This document shows, in pieces, positions 1 to 6,040 of a DNA stretch of 11,553 bases. The stretch lies in contig CAMWLH010000036.1 of the NCBI GenBank assembly GCA_947175045.1, positions 1 through 11,553 on the forward strand, read 5' to 3'. The notes under the pieces were generated by a model, which did not search any database, was not told the origin of the DNA, and worked only from the letters and a program-made list of their open reading frames with translations. This DNA comes from an uncultured Clostridia bacterium (lineage in GTDB: Bacteria; Bacillota; Clostridia; Oscillospirales; Ruminococcaceae). Both the position numbers and the translations under genes were made by a program. Numbering within the stretch: the first letter of the stretch is position 1; each line of letters starts with the position of its first letter.

Positions 1-707
1 TCTTCATATAGTAGCGAATAAATCAAAATATAAATTTCATCATCTTTTGTCCATTGAGCATAACCGGCGTCAGAATCCGCTGCGAAACCTTGACTTAAAA
101 ATTCGTTTGCCATTTCACACGTTATTGCATAAATGTCAGGCTCGGAAACATAAATTAAATTCAGCTTATCAAGTAAATCCATTGTTATTTTTTGAGCGTC
201 AGATTTCGAAAAGCCCGTAAGTTCATCCGGCATATTGTCAAAATGTAATTGTTCAACTGCTGTTGAAAAATATCCGTAGTTGTATTTTCCTATTAATTCT
301 TTGTTGTCAAAGGTGATCCTGCCTGATTCCAAAATCAATCTCCAATTATCCTCAGTATCGTAAACTTGAATAATTTCATCAGGAAAATCATCACTGGGCG
401 TCTGTGCGTCATTGGTGATTGTTTTTTCTCCGATCAACTCTTTTTTGATTGCTTCATTGTCCCATTTTCTTACGGAAAGGTCAATTGCTCCGACTTCATT
501 TATCATATTTTCCGGCAAATCAACAGAAACAGTCAAATTTTCAACTTTATTGTTATATTGCGGTTCATTATTTTGAGATATAGTGGAATTTTCTGATATA
601 ATACCGCTCTCATCTACAGGTGATTCACCCGTAGGATAGCAACCGGATAGCAAAAATGATAGCGTAACAACATTAAAGACCACATTCACTAATTTGTATG
701 TTTTCAT
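1..707 (-). CDS. Putative lipoprotein, C-terminus cut by window edge
   Basis: An open minus-strand frame runs from the ATG at 707 to the left edge, so 235 codons are visible and the C-terminus is missing. The first 22 residues are a lipoprotein signal peptide (MKTYK, then a hydrophobic stretch) ending in the lipobox LLSGC, with the lipidated cysteine at residue 23. A Ser/Asn/Glu-rich linker follows to about residue 55, then a mixed globular domain rich in acidic and aromatic residues. The ribosome site AGAAAGGA sits about 9 bases before the ATG. It is predicted to be anchored on the outer face of the cytoplasmic membrane. I do not recognise the domain and give no function. It lies downstream of the small secreted protein gene on the same strand, behind a terminator-like hairpin at 729-763, so it may be read by partial read-through. 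Signal peptide and frame are seen; surface location is inferred. Confidence 0.8.
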   Translation of the reverse strand, partial: MKTYKLVNVVFNVVTLSFLLSGCYPTGESPVDESGIISENSTISQNNEPQYNNKVENLTVSVDLPENMINEVGAIDLSVRKWDNEAIKKELIGEKTITNDAQTPSDDFPDEIIQVYDTEDNWRLILESGRITFDNKELIGKYNYGYFSTAVEQLHFDNMPDELTGFSKSDAQKITMDLLDKLNLIYVSEPDIYAITCEMANEFLSQGFAADSDAGYAQWTKDDEIYILIYSLLYE

Positions 708-728
708 ATAAATGATTCCTTTCTAATA

Positions 729-763
729 AAACCGGGCACAGTTTTTTATACTGCGCCCGGTTT
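729..763 (-). terminator. Terminator or attenuator between secreted protein and lipoprotein genes
   Basis: A 13-bp stem with one mismatch (729-741 pairs with 751-763; arms AAACCGGGCRCAG) and a 9-nt AT-rich loop. On the minus strand it is followed by TTTTATT. It sits 47 bases past the stop of the secreted protein gene and 22 bases before the lipoprotein ATG, so it could terminate the first transcript or attenuate read-through into the second gene. Confidence 0.75.
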
Positions 764-809
764 ACAAAATCGTCGATAGAAATACAACGATAATCAGATA
801 TGTACTCTA

Positions 810-1217
810 TTACGGACGCCAATACCCGGCAACTTCAGCACCGTTATACCCACAGTTGGCATGAAGATAACAATACGATCCTATGCCACGAGGTGTTGTG
901 TATGTGAGCGTGTACTCGTCTGAAGGACTTGTAATGGTTACCGACTTGCTGAGCTGATTGGAGCTTGTAAGGGTTTTCTCCTTGTATATTGAGACATATA
1001 TAGGAGATGACGAAGAAACATACCCACCAGTGGTATACAGCTTTGCATAGTCTTCATTGTCTTCCTTTTCTGCTTTTGCCGACCATGTGGAATCACCTTT
1101 TCCATTTAAATCAAAGAAAAAGTAATTATCCGTGTACGCCGCAAAAGCGCCAACGCCCAATGCGCTTACAGTAGCGGCAGCTGCCAGTGCGGCTGCGATC
1201 TTTTTAAGTTTGTTCAT
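810..1217 (-). CDS. Small secreted protein (DUF2712-like), function unknown
   Basis: This 135-aa protein has a clear Sec signal peptide: MNKLKK, a long Ala-rich hydrophobic core, and a probable AFA|AY cleavage site after residue 26. The mature part of about 109 residues is rich in Tyr, Ser and Thr, looks beta-rich, has only two cysteines (C116 and C122, possibly a disulfide) and ends in GYWRP. The overall look (short secreted beta protein, a YLHA-type motif and a Trp near the C-terminus) resembles the DUF2712-type secreted proteins of Firmicutes, recalled from memory and not verified. The start is firm: AAGGAGG lies about 12 bases before the ATG at 1217. It is transcribed from the promoter at 1319-1347, which carries the same tandem boxes as the agrB-like promoter, so it is probably an output gene of the same regulatory circuit. 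Whether it is a toxin, signal or structural protein cannot be told. Confidence 0.88.
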   Translation of the reverse strand: MNKLKKIAAALAAAATVSALGVGAFAAYTDNYFFFDLNGKGDSTWSAKAEKEDNEDYAKLYTTGGYVSSSSPIYVSIYKEKTLTSSNQLSKSVTITSPSDEYTLTYTTPRGIGSYCYLHANCGYNGAEVAGYWRP

Positions 1218-1251
1218 ATTACTTACGAACCTCCTTGATTTTCGTGGGCAC

Positions 1252-1274
1252 AGTTATGATGATCGGTCATAACT
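1252..1274 (-). other. Leader hairpin in the 5' UTR of the secreted protein gene
   Basis: AGTTATGA (1252-1259) and TCATAACT (1267-1274) form an 8-bp perfect inverted repeat with a 7-nt loop, about 35 bases upstream of the start codon in the roughly 95-nt leader. It may stabilise the transcript or be an operator. The role is inferred. Confidence 0.35.
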
Positions 1275-1318
1275 TTTGTCCTTAGTCTTAAGTACTCCAA
1301 AGTTAACCTTGTGCTGTC

Positions 1319-1347
1319 ATTTTAGCACAAACAATTCTCTCTGTCAA
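1319..1347 (-). promoter_or_regulatory. Sigma-A promoter of the secreted protein gene
   Basis: On the minus strand, TTGACA (1347-1342) and TAAAAT (1324-1319) are separated by exactly 17 bp. Transcription should start near 1312, giving a leader of about 95 nt. The hexamers are near consensus, and two tandem boxes lie immediately upstream at 1353-1387. Confidence 0.8.
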
Positions 1348-1351
1348 CGGG

Positions 1352-1387
1352 TTTGTGAAGTATGGTCGAATCTTGTGAAGTTTTGCA
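1352..1387 (-). promoter_or_regulatory. Tandem activator boxes (CTTCACAA x2, 20-bp period)
   Basis: Read on the minus strand, TGCAAAACTTCACAA (1387-1373) is followed by a second CTTCACAA (1360-1353) exactly 20 bp later. The proximal box is 5 bp from the -35 hexamer. Spacing and sequence match the pair at 2024-2058. Two direct repeats one to two helical turns apart just upstream of -35 are typical of LytTR-type response regulators (AgrA, ComE, BlpR). The identity of the regulator is inference; the neighbouring XRE protein is an alternative. Confidence 0.65.
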
Positions 1388-1418
1388 GCGAATTTCATCA
1401 TTATATCGAAAACAGAAC

Positions 1419-1451
1419 AAAAAATCCTGCCGATCATCATGATCGGCAGGA
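1419..1451 (-). terminator. Strong rho-independent terminator, minus strand
   Basis: A perfect 12-bp stem (TCCTGCCGATCA at 1425-1436 pairs with 1440-1451) with a 3-nt loop. On the minus strand it is followed by TTTTTTGT, so it ends leftward transcription. No intact minus-strand gene precedes it, but it lies 20 bases past the stop codon of the kinase-like remnant at 1471-1560, which explains it. Confidence 0.85.
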
Positions 1452-1470
1452 ATAAATATGTTCACATTCA

Positions 1471-1560
1471 TTACTCTTTGTGCAGTTCCGCGCGGCTAAT
1501 AAAAGTTAAGTCATCTTCAAAGAAATCATATGTTCCATCGTATTTTTTCGCAATGAATTT
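1471..1560 (-). pseudogene. C-terminal remnant of an AgrC-like GHKL sensor kinase
   Basis: The minus strand reads 29 codons to a TAA at 1473-1471: KFIAKKYDGTYDFF, then EDDLTFISRAELHKE. The pattern I..KY.G.......d..F....L is how the ATP-binding (HATPase_c_5) domain of AgrC-type sensor kinases usually ends. Upstream (above about 1560) the frame hits stops and there is no start codon, so only the tail survives. A perfect terminator follows 20 bases after the stop, supporting a true gene 3' end. The break coincides with the start of the XRE gene on the other strand, suggesting that a rearrangement joined the two. The family call rests on a short pattern and is tentative. Confidence 0.45.
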
Positions 1561-1906
1561 TCCGGAAACTCTTAAAATGCTCCGCGAAAAACGGGGCTAT
1601 TCTCAAAAACAGCTTGCCGATGTTTTGCATGTTTCAAAAAATTCCGTTTCGCATTACGAATTGGGTGTTTGCATGCCCAGCATAGACGTAATTATAAACA
1701 TGGCTGATATCTTTGATGTTTCCATAGATTATCTATTAGGAAGAAGTACTGTAAATTTATCAAAAAGACTGTTGGAGAAACCGATTGAAAAGAACACGAC
1801 AGCGGGAGCCGTACTGGAATCCATACTGCGGTTAGACAAAGAACACAGAAGTGATATGCTGAAGCTTCTGCGCTATATTGTCAAAGATAACAATGCCCAC
1901 AAATAG
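1553..1906 (+). CDS. XRE-family helix-turn-helix transcriptional regulator
   Basis: The 117-aa protein starts with a classical Cro/C1-type HTH at residues 5-60, containing YSQKQLADVL (helix 2), VSKNSVSHYE (recognition helix) and the closing VSIDYLLGRS. A helical C-terminal tail of about 50 residues follows and may mediate dimerisation. It should bind DNA in the cytoplasm. The frame stays open up to 1439, but those extra residues are not HTH-like and overlap a terminator and the kinase remnant, so the ATG at 1553 is chosen by family alignment. Oddly, no ribosome site precedes this ATG (TATTTTTTCGCA). The upstream DNA appears to come from another gene, so the native 5' region may have been lost and expression may be weak. 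It sits between the two twin promoters and could act on them, but this is not shown by the sequence. Confidence 0.8.
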   Translation: MNFPETLKMLREKRGYSQKQLADVLHVSKNSVSHYELGVCMPSIDVIINMADIFDVSIDYLLGRSTVNLSKRLLEKPIEKNTTAGAVLESILRLDKEHRSDMLKLLRYIVKDNNAHK

Positions 1907-1963
1907 CGATATCCTCCCATTATCTATTATACCACTAACTTCCGGATAAGTCAAGTTATGTTG

Positions 1964-2010
1964 AACCTCCACGCAATGTTTTGCTCATTGCGCGGAGGTT
2001 TTCTTAATTT
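1964..2010 (+). terminator. Rho-independent terminator after the XRE gene
   Basis: AACCTCCACGCAATG (1964-1978) pairs with 1986-2000 in a 15-bp stem with one mismatch and a 7-nt loop, followed by TTCTTAATTT on the plus strand. It isolates the XRE transcript from the agrB-like promoter just downstream. Confidence 0.85.
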
Positions 2011-2023
2011 TACCCTAAAACAA

Positions 2024-2058
2024 TGCAAAACTTCACAACATCCTGCAAAACTTCACAA
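2024..2058 (+). promoter_or_regulatory. Tandem activator boxes of the agrB-like promoter
   Basis: TGCAAAACTTCACAA occurs twice, at 2024-2038 and 2044-2058, exactly 20 bp apart, and the second copy ends 5 bp before the -35 hexamer. The proximal CTTCACAAACC next to GTTGACA is nearly identical to the divergent promoter at 1342-1360. This geometry suits a LytTR-type response regulator, as expected for agr-type autoregulation. The binding protein is inferred. Confidence 0.7.
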
Positions 2059-2063
2059 ACCAG

Positions 2064-2092
2064 TTGACAACCCCGTGCTGTTATTGTATACT
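2064..2092 (+). promoter_or_regulatory. Sigma-A promoter of the agrB/recombinase transcript
   Basis: TTGACA (2064-2069), a 17-bp spacer and TATACT (2087-2092). Transcription should begin near 2099, only about 18 bases before the ATG at 2117. The next genes on the plus strand follow closely as far as 6605, so this promoter may drive the whole recombinase operon. Confidence 0.82.
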
Positions 2093-2116
2093 AACGGGTG
2101 AAAGAGGGTGCGTAAG

Positions 2117-3451
2117 ATGGTGTGTTGGATATCGTCCAAAATTCTGGTCTTTATTTCCAAATTTATGGAAATATCACCCGAAATGAAAGACGCATATCAA
2201 TATGGGATAGAGATCACTGTCTCGTCCATCTTTAACATAATACTTGTTTTACTTTGTTCGATGGCTTTGGGAGATATTTTTGCGGGTATAACATATCTGT
2301 TCGTCTTCATCTTCTTGAGGTCGTTTACCGGCGGATATCATGCGACAACATACTTTAGGTGCAATATAACAATGGTTTTTACTTTTCTTATTACCTGTGT
2401 ATCCTATAAAATAATAGTGCATTACGAACTTCCGCTTTTCATTTGTGAAGCGATAGCTTTAATAAATCTGATACCTATCGTTATTTTTTCGCCAGTGCCA
2501 AATAAGCACAAGCCGTTGATTGATTCGCAAAGAAAGCGCTACTATAAATTATCGCTTTTAATCGCTTCGGTATTATCCTTGGTTGGATTGATACTGTATA
2601 CATTGGAAATTTCCGTTGGTGCAATGATTATCATAACCGTAACCATGGTATCGGTACTGATAATAGTTGAAATCTTTATGCAAAGGAGGGGATCCAAAAA
2701 TGTGCGGATAGGCGTTCACAAGCGAATGGCAGATGGAACTTACAAAAACTGCTCCGTACCATACGGCTTTATCTACAAGGACGGAAAGATAGTTCTCGAT
2801 ACGGAAAAGGTTGGAACAGTACGGCAAATTTTTGAATGGTATGCCAATGGGATTGGCGCAGAGGAAATATCGGCACGACTGAATAGAAACGGAGTCCCCG
2901 CTCCATTCGGAAAGTGCTGGCGAACCCCGCGTATTTTAGAAATCCTTGCAAACGAAAAGTATGTCGGCGATACCTTGCTGCAAAAAAGCTTCATGACAGA
3001 CACCCTGCCCTTTCGTCAGACCGCGAACCAAGGCGAGAAGCCGCAGTATTACATCAGCGGTACGCACCGCCCAATAATAGAACGCGGTCTGTTCGAAGAA
3101 GTTCAGTCTCTGATAAAATCACGAAAACCGAACAATGATTTCAATTCGCAGCCGAGTGTGTTCCGCCGCAAAATAAAATGCGTATGCGGAGGAACGTTCA
3201 GGCGAAAAAAGAACGGTTACAAAATATATTGGGTATGCCGAAATCACGACCACAAGAATATTGGAGATTGTGACATCAGGCAAATCGGCGAGTGGATATT
3301 CCAAAGCGCCTTTATAAGGCTGTGTAACAAACTCCAAGCGCATTACAAAGCGATCCTTGCACCAATGCTCCGACAACTCGAAACACTTTCCGAAAAGGAA
3401 AATCGGGCAACACACAGCTTGCGGAACTTCGTAAAGAAATTGCTGAAATAA
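2117..3451 (+). CDS. AgrB-like peptidase fused in frame to a serine recombinase remnant
   Basis: Residues 1-192 are an AgrB-type membrane endopeptidase, the enzyme that trims and exports the AgrD pheromone precursor. Several hydrophobic segments are visible, with the motif FTGGYHATTYFRC. The catalytic pair is H75 and C82, spaced seven residues as in staphylococcal AgrB. At about residue 193 (base 2693) the protein switches without a stop to the end of a serine recombinase catalytic domain (SKNVRIGVHKRMADG), the recombinase DNA-binding domain and a zinc ribbon (CVCGG...CRNH...DC). It ends at 3451 by a frameshift. The ATG at 2117 is chosen because AAAGAGGG precedes it by 8 bases; an in-frame GTG at 2108 would leave no room for a ribosome site. 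The AgrB part is nearly full length, but no agrD follows. Whether the fused tail lets AgrB work is unknown. Confidence 0.75.
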   Translation: MVCWISSKILVFISKFMEISPEMKDAYQYGIEITVSSIFNIILVLLCSMALGDIFAGITYLFVFIFLRSFTGGYHATTYFRCNITMVFTFLITCVSYKIIVHYELPLFICEAIALINLIPIVIFSPVPNKHKPLIDSQRKRYYKLSLLIASVLSLVGLILYTLEISVGAMIIITVTMVSVLIIVEIFMQRRGSKNVRIGVHKRMADGTYKNCSVPYGFIYKDGKIVLDTEKVGTVRQIFEWYANGIGAEEISARLNRNGVPAPFGKCWRTPRILEILANEKYVGDTLLQKSFMTDTLPFRQTANQGEKPQYYISGTHRPIIERGLFEEVQSLIKSRKPNNDFNSQPSVFRRKIKCVCGGTFRRKKNGYKIYWVCRNHDHKNIGDCDIRQIGEWIFQSAFIRLCNKLQAHYKAILAPMLRQLETLSEKENRATHSLRNFVKKLLK

Positions 3452-3771
3452 AACAGCAAACCTACTTGCTGACCATGCTGAACTCGCAAGGAACGCTCGA
3501 TAGCGCATACTTCAAGGAACGCACACAAGAACTTGACCGAAAACTACAGACTGCACAAAAGCAGTTCCATGCCAATCTTGACGATAAGGACGGCGAAAGG
3601 TTTGACGAGTTGCGTAAACTGATCGGAATATTCGAGAGAGCCGAACCGATCGCCGAGTTTGATGAAATCAAATTCGGACAGATCGTAAATAAAATAACCG
3701 TGCTGTCGGAATTGGAAATACGGTTCGACTTAATTGGCAATATAGGCTTTACGGAACAAATTGCGAGGTGA
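2693..3771 (+). pseudogene. Large serine recombinase A, catalytic domain lost, frameshifted
   Basis: This is the leftover of the first recombinase of the module. It starts at the last helix of the catalytic domain; SKNV aligns with the same residues (167-170) of the intact recombinase at 4276-5916. It continues through the recombinase domain (VPYGFIYKDGKIVLD to about base 3120) and the zinc ribbon (to about 3285). Reading then breaks: the 2108 frame stops at 3451, but the next frame carries the natural continuation (NTQLAELRKEIAEIKQQTYL, then a coiled coil) to TGA at 3769. Adding one A within GGAAAATCG near 3398-3403 would restore the frame. With neither the catalytic serine nor an intact coiled-coil region it cannot recombine DNA alone. 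The tail from 3466 could still be translated separately. The downstream genes B and C are intact. Confidence 0.78.
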
Positions 3772-3775
3772 GAAT

Positions 3776-4279
3776 ATGCTGAAAAACAGAAGTATACCGT
3801 TCGGTTATTGCATGGTGAACGGAAAATATGCGCTGAACGCTCCCGAGGCAGATGCGGTGCGGAAAATCTTCGCCGACTACATGGGCGGCAAATCGCTGAA
3901 AACCATAGCCGCGGAAATGCAGATACCATATAATATTGGCAAGGCGGTCTGGAATAAGAACATGGTATGCCGAGTGCTCGAAAACAAGAAATACATTGGT
4001 GAAAACGGATATCCGCAGATTATTATCGCAGAGGACTTCGAGCAAGCGGCTCGCATAAAGGCAGAACGGAACACATACCGCAAAGCCGCTCCACGGGACG
4101 AGCCGAGGCAAGCAGAGGTGACGATTATGGAATACGAACCGACCGAGGAAATTCAGCGCATGACCAATGAAATAAATCGACAGCTCGATTCCGAAAATTC
4201 CGATAAGGAAAAGGTTGAAGCGCTTATAATAATGTGCACTCAATTAAAATATACGACCGTAAACGAGGTGAAAATATGA
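3776..4279 (+). CDS. Recombinase accessory protein, DNA-binding domain without catalytic domain
   Basis: The 167-aa protein begins directly with the recombinase (PF07508-type) domain: IPFGYCMVNGKYALNAPEAD, then VRKIFADYMGGKSLKTIAAE and the VCRVLENKKYIGENGYP helix, about residues 5-105. A charged helical tail follows. It has no catalytic serine domain and no zinc ribbon. Such short proteins between two large serine recombinases are common in Firmicutes elements and probably assist recombination or site recognition; that role is inferred. The ATG at 3776 is chosen over an upstream TTG at 3761 because GAGGTGA precedes it; that ribosome site overlaps the stop of the recombinase A frame (3769-3771). 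The gene ends in ATGA, overlapping the next start, so the two are translationally coupled. Confidence 0.8.
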   Translation: MLKNRSIPFGYCMVNGKYALNAPEADAVRKIFADYMGGKSLKTIAAEMQIPYNIGKAVWNKNMVCRVLENKKYIGENGYPQIIIAEDFEQAARIKAERNTYRKAAPRDEPRQAEVTIMEYEPTEEIQRMTNEINRQLDSENSDKEKVEALIIMCTQLKYTTVNEVKI

Positions 4280-5916
4280 TAGGAACGGCAATAACGGCAC
4301 CAAGCAATATGCGGATCGTGGTTATACCCGCGAAATCCCGTGAGGAAATTCAACAGGCTGAAAGGCGGTTAAGAGTGGCGGCATACTGCCGCGTCAGCAC
4401 CGACCAAGAGGAACAGGAAAGCAGCTACGAAGCGCAGATCGGTTATTACACCGAGAAGATAAAAAATAACGCGGAATGGACGCTTGCCGGAATATTCGCC
4501 GACGAAGGCATCACCGGAACTCAAGCGAAGAAGCGTCCCGAATTTCTGAAAATGATAAGGCTCTGCCGACAGGGAAAAATTGATATGATCCTTACAAAAT
4601 CCTTGTCGAGATTTGCCCGAAACACGGTCGACAGTCTGAAATACATACGCGACCTTAAAGCGCTCGGGATCGCCGTTGTGTTCGAAAAGGAAAATATAAA
4701 TACTCTTGAAACCGATACCGAAATGATGTTGACAATCATGTCATGTTTCGCCCAAGCGGAGTCCGAATCCATCAGCAAAAACGTATCTTGGGGCATTCGA
4801 CAGAGTTTCAAAAACGGCAATGTACCAATGCAGTACGCGCGGCTGCTTGGTTATCGAAAAGGCGATGATGACAAGCCCGAAATAGTTCCCGAGGAAGCGG
4901 AGATCGTCCGTGAGATTTTCTGCCAATACCTTGACGGCTCGAGTATGGAACAGATTGCGAATCGCTTGAACCAAAAAGGTCTGACAACAAAGGGCAGCGG
5001 CTCGCCTTATCGGAAAATCGTAATTCAGCGTATACTGACAAACGAAAAATACACGGGCGACGCGCTTCTGCAAAAGACATATATAACCGACTGCATTACC
5101 AAAAAGAGCCGTAAGAACAACGGCGAGCTGCCGATGTATCTGGTGAAAAATCACCATGAGCCGATAATATCCCGAGCCGACTTCAATCGGGTGCAGGAGG
5201 AAATGGCAAGACGCTCGGCAAAGCGCTCTATTGCCGAAAAACTTACAAAAACAAATCAGGGGAAATACAGCGCAAAGTACGCACTCTCCGAACTCCTTGT
5301 CTGCGGAGAATGCGGGGAGCATTACCGTCGAGTAACTTGGACAGCAAAAGGTTTCAAGGAAATAAAATGGCGGTGCATAAGCCGAATCCAATACGGCAAG
5401 AAGAAATGCCACAACTCGCCTACTGTTGATGAACAGACGCTCCACAAGGCGATTGTTGGTGCGATAAATGAATTTTGCGAGGTCAAGGACGATGTGGCAA
5501 AGGCTCTTCGGGAAAGCATAACCGAGGTGCTTGACCCAAACCTTAACGGGAGCGTACAAGCGGCACAGCAGCGGATCGATGAACTGGCACACAACATGGA
5601 TGAACTGATAAGGCTGGCGACCGTTCCCGAAACAGCCGCCACAGCTATGGCGGATATCGAGAAATTCAGCGAGGAAATGAAAACGCTGCGGGAATTCATC
5701 GAAACCGAAAAGGCGAAACAGATGACGGCTCAAAGAGGCTCCGCCGAGCTTGACTCGGTTCTGGAACGGCTCGAAAACGAGGACTTCACTTTGATAGAGT
5801 ATGACGATGTGGCAGTGCGGCAGCTTATAGAAAGGGTCACGGTAGAGAGCAAGGTCACCATAACGGTGACCTTTAAAGGTGGCTTTGAGGTAAGAAAGGA
5901 ACTAAATGGAAATTGA
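4276..5916 (+). CDS. Large serine recombinase, intact
   Basis: This 546-aa protein has the full architecture of a large serine recombinase, which integrates and excises mobile elements at att sites. The resolvase/invertase catalytic domain (about 32-175) has the nucleophile S41 in YCRVSTDQEEQ, the arginine motif KSLSRFARN (R112, R115) and the linker helix AESESISKNV. The recombinase DNA-binding domain spans about 185-310. A zinc ribbon at about 335-390 carries C343, C346, C367 and C378. A long coiled coil at about 425-500 precedes the C-terminal segment. Length fits the family. The ATG at 4276 follows GAGGTGA and overlaps the stop of the preceding gene; the open frame reaches a GTG at 4234, but that lies inside the neighbour. 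No substitution suggests inactivity. The att sites were not identified. Confidence 0.93.
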   Translation: MIGTAITAPSNMRIVVIPAKSREEIQQAERRLRVAAYCRVSTDQEEQESSYEAQIGYYTEKIKNNAEWTLAGIFADEGITGTQAKKRPEFLKMIRLCRQGKIDMILTKSLSRFARNTVDSLKYIRDLKALGIAVVFEKENINTLETDTEMMLTIMSCFAQAESESISKNVSWGIRQSFKNGNVPMQYARLLGYRKGDDDKPEIVPEEAEIVREIFCQYLDGSSMEQIANRLNQKGLTTKGSGSPYRKIVIQRILTNEKYTGDALLQKTYITDCITKKSRKNNGELPMYLVKNHHEPIISRADFNRVQEEMARRSAKRSIAEKLTKTNQGKYSAKYALSELLVCGECGEHYRRVTWTAKGFKEIKWRCISRIQYGKKKCHNSPTVDEQTLHKAIVGAINEFCEVKDDVAKALRESITEVLDPNLNGSVQAAQQRIDELAHNMDELIRLATVPETAATAMADIEKFSEEMKTLREFIETEKAKQMTAQRGSAELDSVLERLENEDFTLIEYDDVAVRQLIERVTVESKVTITVTFKGGFEVRKELNGN

Positions 5917-6040
5917 GATTCCGGCATGGCTTTATGAACTGCTTCTGACTGAAGCAGCAGAAACGGGTTCCGCGATTGAAGAAATCGCGGAATTTTGCTT
6001 TAGAAAATTTATGGATAGGAGCAATAACAATGTCGACTAA
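5906..6040 (+). CDS. 44-aa element protein, possible small ribbon-helix-helix-like factor
   Basis: A short gene that starts inside the recombinase stop region (11-nt overlap) and overlaps the next gene by 11 nt as well. The protein begins MEIEIPAWLYELLLTEAAET and continues with two predicted helices to a charged end (RKFMDRSNNNVD). The short beta-like start followed by two helices resembles a minimal ribbon-helix-helix fold, but it is too short for certainty. AAGAAAGGA lies a few bases before the ATG at 5906. Two-sided overlap and a conserved-looking frame argue that it is real. By position it may be a recombination directionality or regulatory factor; this is inference only. Confidence 0.65.
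   Translation: MEIEIPAWLYELLLTEAAETGSAIEEIAEFCFRKFMDRSNNNVD

Noticed and set aside
366..596. Plus-strand open frame of 76 codons
   Set aside because: Antisense to the lipoprotein gene, which has a signal peptide and ribosome site.
1439..1552. N-terminal extension of the XRE protein to the ATG at 1439
   Set aside because: The ATG lies in a terminator loop without a ribosome site, and the added residues overlap the antisense kinase remnant and do not look like an HTH protein.
3749..4243. Minus-strand open frame of 164 codons
   Set aside because: Antisense shadow of the recombinase accessory gene.
4741..5733. Long minus-strand open frame (330 codons)
   Set aside because: It lies opposite the well-supported serine recombinase; composition is that of an antisense shadow and it has no ribosome site.
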